Shown: positions 8,068-15,925 of the stretch, piece after piece | Position numbering within the stretch: the first letter of the stretch is position 1 | Layout of the letters: each line of letters opens with the position of its first letter | Assembly: GCF_033446685.1 (NCBI RefSeq) | Contig: NZ_JAWQLY010000001.1 | Coordinates: forward strand, 124,001 to 188,000 | Reading direction: 5' to 3' | DNA: 64,000 nt | Source: Modicisalibacter sp033446685 | Lineage (GTDB): Bacteria; Pseudomonadota; Gammaproteobacteria; Pseudomonadales; Halomonadaceae | Position numbers and translations under genes: made by a program | Notes under the pieces: model-generated | The model's database searches: none | What the model was told of the DNA's origin: nothing | The model's input: the letters and a program-made list of their open reading frames with translations, nothing else

Positions 8068-8858
8068 GACGTCACCGCCTCGTGATCGTGAGGTGAGCTG
8101 CGCCGAGAAGCGTCGTGCTCGCTGGTCCCGCTATAGACCGCATCCATCGCCGCCTCGTCGAGATCTTCGGGCTTGCCGTCGAAGATCAGCTTGCCGAAGC
8201 GCATGCCGACGATACGTTCGGTGAATTCGCGTGCTTCACCGACGTTGTGGATGTTGATCAGCACGGGCAGATGCAGCTCGGCGGCAAGCTTCTGCAAGAG
8301 TTCCATGATCTGCCGCGAGGTGACCGGGTCCAGCGAGGCGGTGGGTTCGTCGGCGAGCAGGATCTCGGGGTCCTGCATCAGTGCCCTGACGACGCCGACC
8401 CGCTGGCGTTCGCCGCCGGATAGCTCGTCGGCCCGCTTGTTCGCGTACTGGGCGATGCCCACCCGTTCCATCAGATGAAAGGCGCGGTCGATGTCTTCCT
8501 GCGGATAGCGGCGTAGCGCGGCGCGCCAATAGGGAATGTAGCCGAGACGTCCGCACTGGACGTTTTCCATGACCGAGAGTCGGTCGACCAGGTTGAAGCC
8601 CTGGAAGATCATGCCGATGCGCCGGCGTGTCCGACGCAATTCTTCACGCTTTAGCGTGGTTATTTCCACGCCGTTGAGCTCGATACTGCCGGATGTCGGT
8701 TCGACGAGTCGGTTGATGCAGCGGAGCAGGGTGCTCTTGCCGGCACCCGAGGCGCCGATGATCGAGGTGACCGACTCGCCGGGCACCTCGAGTTCCAGAT
8801 CCTTGAGCACCGGCGGATTATTGCCGTAGCGCTTGACCAGGTGGGATATTCGCAACAT
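8064..8858 (-). CDS. phnC: PhnC-type ABC transporter ATP-binding protein
   Basis: 264 residues. The Walker A motif GASGAGKST is at 35-43, the signature LSGGERQRV at 146-154 and Walker B ILLADEP at 166-172. Overall it matches the phosphonate/phosphite importer ATPase PhnC. It powers uptake through the two PhnE permeases. The start has a GGAGG ribosome site. An 80-base gap with a strong hairpin separates it from the upstream binding-protein gene, which probably lowers its expression relative to that protein. Confidence 0.9.
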   Translation of the reverse strand: MLRISHLVKRYGNNPPVLKDLELEVPGESVTSIIGASGAGKSTLLRCINRLVEPTSGSIELNGVEITTLKREELRRTRRRIGMIFQGFNLVDRLSVMENVQCGRLGYIPYWRAALRRYPQEDIDRAFHLMERVGIAQYANKRADELSGGERQRVGVVRALMQDPEILLADEPTASLDPVTSRQIMELLQKLAAELHLPVLINIHNVGEAREFTERIVGMRFGKLIFDGKPEDLDEAAMDAVYSGTSEHDASRRSSPHDHEAVTS

Positions 8859-8882
8859 GGGTAACCTCCATAACCCGATTGA

Positions 8883-8913
8883 GCCGGGCCGGCGTCGATC
8901 ACGCCGGCCCGGC
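8883..8913 (-). terminator. Intercistronic hairpin between phnD-type and phnC genes
   Basis: A perfect 13-bp stem (GCCGGGCCGGCGT and its complement) with a five-base loop lies directly after the binding-protein gene. There is no T-run. It probably stabilises the upstream mRNA or partly attenuates read-through, giving more binding protein than channel. Confidence 0.7.
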
Positions 8914-8938
8914 CGTCAGCAGTGGCATTGGCCAAGGC

Positions 8939-9961
8939 TCAGCTCTTGTCCAGGTTCTCGGGGGTGTAGGTAACGCCGTTGGCTTCCTGAATATCGCGGA
9001 TCACTTCCCAGTCTTCCTTATAGGTGATCGGCACGAACTGCGTCACGCCGCTGAACTCTTCACCCAATGCGGTGCCCTGGAAATCGAAATCCATGAACGC
9101 CTGCTTGATCTTTTCGGCCAGCTCGGGCTTGAGATTATGCGCGTAGGTGTAGGACGTCGTCGGGAAGCGCTTGGACTCGAAGATGATCTTGACCTCGTTG
9201 GGGTCGTAGAGGCCGCGCTCGGCCATGCGATCGACGACCTCGGAAGCTACCGGGGCGGCATCGTAATCGCCGGCGACCACACCTAGCATCGACTGGTCGT
9301 GCGAACCGGAGTAGACCACTTCATAGTCTTCGCCGGGCACGATGCCTTGCTTGGGAAACAGCGCGCGCGGCGCCTGGTTGCCGGAGTTGGAGGTCGGCGA
9401 GGTGTGCGCGACCCGCTTGCCCTTGAGATCCTTCAACTCATCGATGCCACTGTCCTTGCGGGTATAGACCTGCAGGGTGTAGCCGAATTCGCCATCCTCG
9501 GAGCCCATGATGGCGAAGGGCACGGCGCCGGCCAGGTTGACCGCGAAGGGCGTGGGGCCGGTCGAGAAGCCGGCGATATGGATACGGTTGCTACGCATCG
9601 CTTCGATTTCCGCGGAGTTGGACTGCACGGCAAAGAAGCGCACGTCCTTGCCGGTGGCCTCGGAAAGGTGCTCGATGAACGGTTCCCAGATGTCGGCGTA
9701 GATGGCGGGGTCCTCGACCGGGGTGTAAGCGAATACCAGAGTATCCGGATCGAGCAGCTCATCGGGGTTGGTGGGGGTATCGGCCACCAGGTCGCCATTG
9801 GCGTCGCAGTAGATGTCGGCCAGGTCGCCACGGTTCTCGCACGATTGCGATTCCTGGGCACTGGCGACGCCCGTATAGAGCGCCAGGGCGGTCCCGATGC
9901 CCAACGCCAGTCGGCAGGTCTGGCTGAGCGTCGTATGAAAGGCGGTCTTGGTTATTGTCAT
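8939..9961 (-). CDS. phnD: PhnD-type phosphate/phosphonate-family substrate-binding protein
   Basis: 340 residues with a signal peptide (about 1-35, cleavage after ASA). An acidic, Cys-containing stretch follows (residues 40-60) that is not usual for PhnD. The mature domain has the family features TLVFAYTPVEDP, the phosphoryl-binding loop HTSPTSNSG and SGSHDQSMLGVVAGDYDAAPV. It is a periplasmic receptor for an organophosphorus or phosphite-like ligand. It is the first gene of a minus-strand operon, divergent from a DeoR regulator. No C-P lyase or phosphonatase gene is nearby, so the true ligand may be a phosphate ester rather than a phosphonate. Confidence 0.87.
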   Translation of the reverse strand: MTITKTAFHTTLSQTCRLALGIGTALALYTGVASAQESQSCENRGDLADIYCDANGDLVADTPTNPDELLDPDTLVFAYTPVEDPAIYADIWEPFIEHLSEATGKDVRFFAVQSNSAEIEAMRSNRIHIAGFSTGPTPFAVNLAGAVPFAIMGSEDGEFGYTLQVYTRKDSGIDELKDLKGKRVAHTSPTSNSGNQAPRALFPKQGIVPGEDYEVVYSGSHDQSMLGVVAGDYDAAPVASEVVDRMAERGLYDPNEVKIIFESKRFPTTSYTYAHNLKPELAEKIKQAFMDFDFQGTALGEEFSGVTQFVPITYKEDWEVIRDIQEANGVTYTPENLDKS

Positions 9962-10054
9962 TGCGTGGCTCCCAATTCCGGTTGGAGCTTTTATCGTGGT
10001 AATCCCAACCGGATGTGTGTATTAAAATTGGTTTTCACCACAAATATAGGCCAG

Positions 10055-10096
10055 AATGTGGTTATAGCCACGCATAATGTGGCCTTAACCACATTA
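10055..10096. promoter_or_regulatory. Tandem operators between phnD-type gene and deoR
   Basis: Two inverted repeats lie side by side. One is GTGG-N6-CCAC at 10058-10071. The other has perfect 8-bp arms TAATGTGG/CCACATTA around CCTTAA at 10075-10096. A related CACCAC lies at 10036-10041. The position in the divergent intergenic region and the repeated GTGG/CCAC half-sites make this the probable binding region of the adjacent DeoR-family repressor. Confidence 0.7.
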
Positions 10097-10133
10097 TCCA
10101 TTGGTCGTATCGATTGCCTGCGAGGAATAGAGC

Positions 10134-10940
10134 ATGGCTCGTCGTCTGCAGAAGGATGAGCGACGCGCACGGATTCTGGATGCCCTGCGCTATACGCCGC
10201 ATTTGCGCATCGCCTCGCTGGCACAACAATTTGCAGTAACCACCGAAACGGTACGGCGCGATCTCGATGCGCTCAGCGAAATGGGATTGGTCGATCGCGC
10301 GCATGGTGGCGCCGTCGCGCGGCCGATGGGCATTCAGCCTTCGATCAGCGAGCGCGAACAGTCGACCGTGGACGAGCGGCGGCGGATAGCCGTCGCGGCG
10401 GCAGGACTGGTTTCCCCCGGCCAGGTGCTGATGATCGATGCCGGCTCGACCACCACGCAATTGGCCTGGCAGCTGGGTGCCACCGGTGAGGGGCTGACGG
10501 TGATCACCAATAGCTATCCCGTGGCTTCGGCGCTGGCCGCGGGGTCGCTGCGCTCGATTCTCTGCCCCGGCGATTTCAATGGCCGGGAGGGCGGCGTCTT
10601 CGGTCAGGATACCAGCGAGTTCCTGTCGCGCTTTCACGGCAATGTGGCCTTTATCGGCGCCAGCGGCATTGCCGCCGACGGTATTTCCGACGTCAACCGG
10701 GAAGCCACCTGGGTCAAGCGAGTGATGCTGGCACGTTGCGAACGCGTCTATCTGCTGGTCGATCACACCAAGTTCAACGTGCGGGTATTAGAGGTGGTGG
10801 CGCCGCTCGATCATCTCGACGGCATCGTCACCGATCAAGCGCCGCAGGGGCCGCTGGCCGAGCAGCTGCGCAAGGCCGAGGTCGAGGTCCATCTCGCGCC
10901 GCAGGTCTCATCGGCGGGCCGCGCAGCCGTGAATCTATAG
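10134..10940 (+). CDS. DeoR-family transcriptional regulator
   Basis: 268 residues. The N-terminal winged helix-turn-helix (about 7-60) contains the family signature VTTETVRRDLDALSEMGLV followed by RAHGGAV. The C-terminal DeoRC sensor domain (about 80-250) carries DAGSTTTQLAW and the TKFN segment, which usually bind a phosphorylated sugar or polyol. It is divergent from the PhnCDEE-type operon and followed 53 bases later by a HAD phosphatase. It most likely represses both, with tandem operators directly upstream. A phosphorylated carbon effector is expected for this family. Confidence 0.88.
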   Translation: MARRLQKDERRARILDALRYTPHLRIASLAQQFAVTTETVRRDLDALSEMGLVDRAHGGAVARPMGIQPSISEREQSTVDERRRIAVAAAGLVSPGQVLMIDAGSTTTQLAWQLGATGEGLTVITNSYPVASALAAGSLRSILCPGDFNGREGGVFGQDTSEFLSRFHGNVAFIGASGIAADGISDVNREATWVKRVMLARCERVYLLVDHTKFNVRVLEVVAPLDHLDGIVTDQAPQGPLAEQLRKAEVEVHLAPQVSSAGRAAVNL

Positions 10941-10993
10941 GCGTGGGCACTATCGGCAGCGGGCATTCGCCCCAGCCCCATAAGGAGATGACG

Positions 10994-11791
10994 ATGCAGC
11001 GATTGCTGGACGCTGATAATGAGGCATTGCGGCCTATCGAAGTGGTTCTGACCGATGTCGACGACACGCTGACCCGCCATGGCCGGCTCGACGCTGCCAC
11101 TCTGGCCGCCATGGAGCGGCTCGAGAATGCCGGTATCCATGTAGTGCCGGTCACGGGCGGCTGTGCGGGGTGGTGCGATCATATCGTGCGTGCCTGGCCG
11201 GTGGCGGCGGTGATCGGCGAGAGCGGCGCCTTTCGTTTTCGCAAGACCCGTGGCGGCGGGCTCGATCAATGCTTCGTTCGGCCGCGCGAGCAACTGCGCG
11301 ACGAGCAGCGGCGTTTGCTGGAACTGGCCGGGCACGCATTGGCGGCCGTACCCCAGGCGCGCCTGGCGGCCGATCAGCCTTATCGTCTGGCCGATGTGGC
11401 GATCGACCATGCGCAGGATGTAGTGCCATCGCTGGGTCGTGAGGCAATCGAGCGCCTGATCGGCACGATGCGTGAGGGCGGGGCCCGCGCGCGCGCCAGT
11501 TCGATACATGTGAACGCCTGGTTCGGCGACCATGACAAGGCCAGCATGGCCTCGCGAGTGCTCGAGCAGGACTTCGGACTGTCGGCCGTGGAGCAGCGCC
11601 AGCGAGTACTGTTCATTGGCGATGCACCCAACGACGAGTCGCTATTTCGCAGCTACCCCGCCTCGGTCGGCGTCGCTAACATCGCTGCGCATCTGGATGC
11701 CATGCAGGCGCACCCCCGGTGGCTGTGCGAAGCCAGTCATGGCGAGGGTTTCATGGAAATGGCCGAGCGGCTTTTAATGTTGCGTCGCTAG
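10994..11791 (+). CDS. HAD-superfamily phosphatase (class IIB-like)
   Basis: 265 residues from ATG 10994, placed by AAGGAG at 10982-10987; an ATG at 10988 would be too close to that site. HAD motif I is DVDDTLT (about 20-26), and motif III/IV is GDAPNDESLF near residue 214. The cap resembles the IIB type found in sugar phosphatases such as sucrose- or mannosyl-3-phosphoglycerate phosphatase. It probably dephosphorylates a small phospho-compound in the cytoplasm. Together with the DeoR gene and the divergent PhnCDEE-type importer it suggests uptake and hydrolysis of an organophosphate. Confidence 0.75.
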   Translation: MQRLLDADNEALRPIEVVLTDVDDTLTRHGRLDAATLAAMERLENAGIHVVPVTGGCAGWCDHIVRAWPVAAVIGESGAFRFRKTRGGGLDQCFVRPREQLRDEQRRLLELAGHALAAVPQARLAADQPYRLADVAIDHAQDVVPSLGREAIERLIGTMREGGARARASSIHVNAWFGDHDKASMASRVLEQDFGLSAVEQRQRVLFIGDAPNDESLFRSYPASVGVANIAAHLDAMQAHPRWLCEASHGEGFMEMAERLLMLRR

Positions 11792-11865
11792 TTTGGCCGG
11801 CAGTTGAAGTCGATTATTATAAGCCGAGGTTGACTCGAATGTTAAATGAGTAAAAAATCATAATT

Positions 11866-11894
11866 ACGCATATAAGTCAGTTGCTTATATGTGT
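11866..11894. repeat. AT-rich inverted repeat
   Basis: CATATAAG and CTTATATG are exact complements around a seven-base spacer. The arms extend to 11 bases with one mismatch. It lies in an unusually AT-rich 190-base interval (11792-11982) between the HAD gene and the next membrane protein. It could be an operator or a weak terminator. Confidence 0.45.
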
Positions 11895-11982
11895 AAATCA
11901 ATTGCCTAAAAGATTCTCCGCTGCCTATGACGGAATAACGGGAGCTATTCCGATAAGACTAAAAAACAGGCGAGGATATTCG

Positions 11983-12549
11983 ATGGAACGCCAACAGCGA
12001 AACATTCTACAAATCGTTATCTGGCTGGTCGCGCTGGTGTCGACTCCTTACACGACGCTTCTGGCGATCGAATTCGACCCCACCCTGCAACCTCATACAC
12101 TGCTGGCCCGGCTGTACTTAGTGCCCGCCGGCGCCATTGCGGTCAATGCATTGCTCTTTCTGATGGCGCTGTTCGTCTCGCGGCTGTGCGCCGATCTTGA
12201 TGTGCTCCAGGAAACCGGCGATGCGGATCGCTCGCAATCGAAGGCAATGAATAGAAGAGGAGCCGAGGGCGCGGAAAAAAGCCGCAGCGCGGTACTCAAG
12301 ATTCTACGCATGTCACGACGCAGTCCACTGCGTGGCCATGTCAGCGAACAGGCGCTGATCTACTCGGTGAACGATGTCACGCCGACCACGGCGGCTGAAG
12401 CCAATCGGGCGCTGGTCGAGGGCCTCAACGAAGTCGAGTGGATAGACCCCAAGGGCGAGTTGCGACATACCCGATTCACCACCCGGGAACATGATTTGCA
12501 GGCCCAGTTCGAGCAAGTCGAACCTCCGTCACTGAAAGGTGAAGCCTAG
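11983..12549 (+). CDS. Membrane protein of unknown function, 188 aa
   Basis: 188 residues from ATG 11983, chosen for the GAGG at 11972-11975; a TTG at 11881 would add 34 residues of atypical composition. Two membrane helices are visible at about 11-30 and 45-68. A soluble C-terminal domain follows, containing SEQALIYSVNDVTPTTAAE. Between them is a basic linker with NRRGAEGAEKS and rare AGA Arg codons, which looks like an inserted element. I do not recognise the family. It is flanked by AT-rich DNA upstream and a gene-free interval downstream. Confidence 0.6.
   Translation: MERQQRNILQIVIWLVALVSTPYTTLLAIEFDPTLQPHTLLARLYLVPAGAIAVNALLFLMALFVSRLCADLDVLQETGDADRSQSKAMNRRGAEGAEKSRSAVLKILRMSRRSPLRGHVSEQALIYSVNDVTPTTAAEANRALVEGLNEVEWIDPKGELRHTRFTTREHDLQAQFEQVEPPSLKGEA
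12247..12285 (+). repeat. Possible in-frame dispersed-repeat fragment
   Basis: This stretch encodes MNRRGAEGAEKSR within the 188-residue membrane protein. It uses AAT AGA AGA GGA codons, unlike the flanking GC-rich usage. From memory, NRRGAE-type peptides occur in dispersed repeats of several bacterial genomes. That this is such a fragment is inference. Confidence 0.35.
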
Positions 12550-12878
12550 CGCTCACGGCGGTCTTCAAGCTGGCTTGCCTGGTCCGTCACGTAAGGGCGT
12601 CAGGGCGTCGCTCGTATCGCGCAGGGTAAAGCTGCATTGGCGTGCGTCTTGAACCCGCGTCCTTGACGCTACGCTTTCATCTCTCCAATCGGTCGTTGTA
12701 TCTCCTATCGTATTGCCTGAATCGCCATCGCTAAGCCACGGGCGTACCATGCACGCTCGATTGGGCGCGCGGTGACGCGGGTTAAGGCGACACTGGGCTT
12801 TGCCAAGCGAGATTGGCTGGACACTCGCCTATAGGTCCAGGGGCAGGGCCGGGCGAGTATCGCAACAAGGGAGAGGTG
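12550..12878. other. Gene-free interval
   Basis: About 330 bases between two membrane-protein genes. I find no supported reading frame, tRNA or terminator in it. A 61-codon minus-strand frame at 12565-12750 has no ribosome site and no recognisable features. The last 60 bases presumably hold the promoter of the next gene. Confidence 0.5.
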
Positions 12879-13370
12879 ATGGCCGCACTGGTTTTTTTTA
12901 CGTCGCTGTTCCTGCTGGTAGCGCTATTGTCGATAACGGCCGTAAGCGGTCTGTTCTCGGGCGCACGCGGTGACAAGACTGGCAAGAGTGGCACCAAGAC
13001 CGGTCAGGCAACGCGCAAGCCGCGCCAGAAGCGTCAACCACGCCAGGCTGGTGGCGGCGCGGCGAAATCGCGCCGCGCCGCGAGCAGCAAAACCCGCAAG
13101 ACCGGCGAACCCCGCCGGCGGATTCGCCTGCCGAGCATACCGATCCCGCCGGGGTTGTCGTCGTGTCTGCCGCTGGGCCTGCTTTTTGCCTTGATGGTTG
13201 GCGCGGGGCAGTTAGCATTATATGGACTCCAGCAGTCTCGGCAGGGGGCAGCCGAGGATTCACGCTTGGCCGCCTTCGACGGTGCCCTGGATTATCTCGG
13301 TGTGGCGGCCTTGGCGCTGGTGGTATTAGGGCTGATAGGGGCCATCGCCGCCTATCGTCGCAAGCCCTAG
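12879..13370 (+). CDS. Membrane protein with basic linker, unknown function, 163 aa
   Basis: 163 residues from ATG 12879, preceded by GGGAGAGG. A first helix (about 3-24) is followed by some 75 residues very rich in Lys, Arg, Gly and Gln. Two further helices follow at about 98-118 and 138-158, ending AAYRRKP. The basic linker would face the cytoplasm and might contact nucleic acid or acidic lipid. The family is not recognised. It stands just upstream of the nucleotide-sugar genes. Confidence 0.6.
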   Translation: MAALVFFTSLFLLVALLSITAVSGLFSGARGDKTGKSGTKTGQATRKPRQKRQPRQAGGGAAKSRRAASSKTRKTGEPRRRIRLPSIPIPPGLSSCLPLGLLFALMVGAGQLALYGLQQSRQGAAEDSRLAAFDGALDYLGVAALALVVLGLIGAIAAYRRKP

Positions 13371-13395
13371 CGCTAGCCCTGGGGGGGCGCCCGCA

Positions 13396-13404
13396 TGGTA
13401 TAGT
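13396..13404 (+). promoter_or_regulatory. Extended -10 promoter element for the epimerase/ugd pair
   Basis: TGGTATAGT is followed by GCGCGC, the same layout as the element at 3675. It lies 47 bases before ATG 13451. Confidence 0.5.
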
Positions 13405-13450
13405 GCGCGCAATTTTTCACGCGGCTCTTTACACGCGATTCGGAAGGTTC

Positions 13451-14458
13451 ATGAACATTCTGATCACCGGCATGGCAGGCTTTATTGGCCATGCTGTCGC
13501 CAAACGATTGGCCGAGGATGGGCATGCCATCGTCGGCATCGACAATCTCAACGAGTACTACGACGTTTCCCTGAAGCGGGCGCGACTCGACGATTTGATC
13601 GGCTTCTCCAACGTACGCTTCGAACAACTCGACATTGCCGATAGCGAGGGCATGCAGCGGTTGTTTGCCGGTGAACGCTTCGACCGGGTGATTCATCTGG
13701 CCGCCCAGGCCGGGGTGCGCTATTCGCTGGAAAACCCGATGGTGTATGCGCAGTCGAACCTGATCGGGCACCTCAATGTGCTGGAAGGCTGTCGCCACCA
13801 GCAGGTCGCGCATCTGGTCTATGCCTCCTCGAGTTCGGTGTACGGCATGAACGGCAAGATACCGTTCGAGACGTGCGACAACGTCGATCATCCCATCAGC
13901 CTGTACGCGGCGACCAAGAAGTCCAATGAGCTGATGGCGCACACCTATGCGCATCTCTATGGCATGCCCACCACCGGCCTGCGCTTCTTTACCGTCTACG
14001 GCCCCTGGGGCCGGCCTGACATGGCGTTGTTCAAGTTCACCCGGGCTATTCTCGAAGGGGCTCCGCTGCCGATCTACAATCACGGCGACATGTCGCGGGA
14101 TTTCACCTATATCGACGACATCGTCGAAGGCGTCGTGCGGGTCCTCAACGTGATTCCCGACGGTCATCCCGAATGGCCTGACGAGGCCATGGTGCCCGAT
14201 AGCGGGCGGGCGCCGATCGCGCTCTACAACATCGGGCATGGCAGTCCGGTGGCGCTGATGGATTTCGTCCGCGCGATCGAGAATGCCACCGGGCGTATTG
14301 CGCAGTACGATTACCAGCCGATGCAGCCGGGCGACGTGCCACGGACCTGGGCGGATACCGAGGCATTGTTTGCGGTCACCGGTTACCGACCCGCGGTCGG
14401 GGTCGAGGAAGGGGTGTCGCGTTTCGTCGCCTGGTATCGCGATTTCTATCAAGTATGA
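13451..14458 (+). CDS. UDP-glucuronate 4-epimerase-type NAD-dependent epimerase
   Basis: 335 residues from ATG 13451; a longer frame upstream overlaps the preceding gene and is rejected. The NAD motif GMAGFIG is at 7-13 and the SDR pair Tyr152/Lys156 is in SLYAATK. NEYYDVSLKRARL (34-46) and the FFTVYGPWGRPDMA segment are hallmarks of the CapI/GAE branch. Members convert UDP-glucuronate to UDP-galacturonate for capsule, LPS or exopolysaccharide. The next gene makes the UDP-glucuronate substrate and starts 23 bases later. Confidence 0.88.
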   Translation: MNILITGMAGFIGHAVAKRLAEDGHAIVGIDNLNEYYDVSLKRARLDDLIGFSNVRFEQLDIADSEGMQRLFAGERFDRVIHLAAQAGVRYSLENPMVYAQSNLIGHLNVLEGCRHQQVAHLVYASSSSVYGMNGKIPFETCDNVDHPISLYAATKKSNELMAHTYAHLYGMPTTGLRFFTVYGPWGRPDMALFKFTRAILEGAPLPIYNHGDMSRDFTYIDDIVEGVVRVLNVIPDGHPEWPDEAMVPDSGRAPIALYNIGHGSPVALMDFVRAIENATGRIAQYDYQPMQPGDVPRTWADTEALFAVTGYRPAVGVEEGVSRFVAWYRDFYQV

Positions 14459-14481
14459 GACTGGTTCAGGGATAACGCGCC

Positions 14482-15825
14482 ATGAAAATCACCATCTTCG
14501 GCACCGGTTACGTGGGTCTGGTGACCGGCACCTGCTTGGCCGATGTCGGTCACGATGTACTGTGCGTGGACGTCGATACCGACAAGATCGCCCGGCTCGA
14601 GCGCGGCGAACTGCCGATCTACGAACCCGGTCTCGAGGCAATGGTGCGCCATACCGTGGCTGAGGGCCGGTTGCGCTTCACCACCGATGCCGCCGCCGCG
14701 GTGGCGTTCGGTACCCTGCAGTTCATCGCCGTGGGGACGCCCCCCGACGAGGATGGCAGCGCCGACCTGCAGTATGTTCTCGCGGTGGCGCGCAGCATCG
14801 GCGAACACATGACGGACTACAAGGTCGTCGTCGACAAGTCCACCGTGCCGGTGGGCACCGCCGACAAGGTCCACGCCGAGATCACCGCCACCCTCGCCGC
14901 GCGGGGGCTGCAAACGGCTTTCGATGTCTGCTCCAACCCTGAATTCCTCAAGGAAGGGGCGGCGATCGAGGACTTCGCCCGGGGTGCTAGGATCGTCGTG
15001 GGCACCGAATCGCCGCGCGTCAGGACGCTGATGCGCGAGTGTTACGCACCCTACAATCGCAACCATGAAAAGTTGATCTTCATGGACGTGCGCAGCGCCG
15101 AGCTGACCAAGTACGCGGCCAACGCCATGCTCGCCACCAAGATCAGCTTTATGAACGAAATCGCCAACCTGGCCGAGCGGCTAGGCGCCGATATCGAGCA
15201 GGTGCGCCATGGCATTGGCAGCGACCCGCGTATCGGCTACCACTTCATCTACCCCGGCTGCGGTTACGGTGGTTCGTGCTTTCCCAAGGATGTTCAGGCG
15301 CTGGCGCGCACCGCCAGCGAGATCGGCTATCGCTCGGAACTGCTCGAAGCCGTCGAAGCGGTCAACAATCGCCAGAAGACCACCCTGTTCACCAAGCTCA
15401 GCCAGGCCTTCGATGGAAGTCTGGCAGGCAAGACGGTGGCGGTATGGGGGCTGGCCTTCAAGCCCAACACCGATGACATGCGCGAGGCGCCCAGCCGTAC
15501 GTTGATGGAAGCGCTGTGGGCGGCCGGCGCGCGAGTGCGGGCCTTCGATCCCGAGGCGATGGCCGAGTGCCGCCGGCTCTACGGCGAGCGCGACGACCTG
15601 GTGCTGGTCGACGGTCGCGAGCAGGCGGTTTCCGGCGCCGATGCGCTGGTGATCTGCACTGAATGGAAGGCCTTTCGCAGTATTGATTTCGCCTGGCTCA
15701 AGGCTCAGTTGGCCACGCCGGTGGTGGTCGATGGCCGCAACCTCTACGATCCCGAGGCGGTCAAGGCGGCGGGGCTGTTGTACTTTGCCGTCGGTCGTGG
15801 CGAGTCCTTGATGCGGCCTCGTTGA
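14482..15825 (+). CDS. ugd: UDP-glucose 6-dehydrogenase
   Basis: 447 residues. The NAD motif GTGYVG is at 7-12. FLKEGAAIEDF is at 155-165, and the catalytic cysteine Cys266 is in GCGYGGSCFPKD. The C-terminal UDP-binding domain contains WGLAFKPNTDDMREAPS. It oxidises UDP-glucose twice to UDP-glucuronate in the cytoplasm. It is cotranscribed with the 4-epimerase, so the pair supplies UDP-glucuronate and UDP-galacturonate for surface polysaccharide. A hairpin follows at 15847. Confidence 0.95.
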   Translation: MKITIFGTGYVGLVTGTCLADVGHDVLCVDVDTDKIARLERGELPIYEPGLEAMVRHTVAEGRLRFTTDAAAAVAFGTLQFIAVGTPPDEDGSADLQYVLAVARSIGEHMTDYKVVVDKSTVPVGTADKVHAEITATLAARGLQTAFDVCSNPEFLKEGAAIEDFARGARIVVGTESPRVRTLMRECYAPYNRNHEKLIFMDVRSAELTKYAANAMLATKISFMNEIANLAERLGADIEQVRHGIGSDPRIGYHFIYPGCGYGGSCFPKDVQALARTASEIGYRSELLEAVEAVNNRQKTTLFTKLSQAFDGSLAGKTVAVWGLAFKPNTDDMREAPSRTLMEALWAAGARVRAFDPEAMAECRRLYGERDDLVLVDGREQAVSGADALVICTEWKAFRSIDFAWLKAQLATPVVVDGRNLYDPEAVKAAGLLYFAVGRGESLMRPR

Positions 15826-15846
15826 GCGCTGCCAGCTCGCCAGCGA

Positions 15847-15874
15847 GAACGCCCGCTCATGATGGCGGGCGTTC
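15847..15874. terminator. Hairpin between convergent ugd and yeiH-type genes
   Basis: A perfect 10-bp stem (GAACGCCCGC with its complement) and an eight-base loop lie between the stops of two convergent genes. No long T-run follows. Confidence 0.65.
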
Positions 15875-15925
15875 GCATTGACGCGGGGCTTCCTGGTGGC
15901 CACCGATGTGGCCGTCAGGTCACGC

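Noticed and set aside
10736..10993. N-terminal extension of the HAD phosphatase
   Set aside because: It lies inside the DeoR gene. AAGGAG at 10982 places the start at 10994.
12565..12750. Minus-strand frame of 61 codons, and a possible tRNA-like arm in the same stretch
   Set aside because: No ribosome site or motif. The GGGTTCAAG-like stretch on the minus strand has no matching acceptor, D or anticodon stems.
13163..13450. N-terminal extension of the epimerase
   Set aside because: Open frame overlaps the preceding gene and has no Rossmann features. The NAD motif begins right after ATG 13451.
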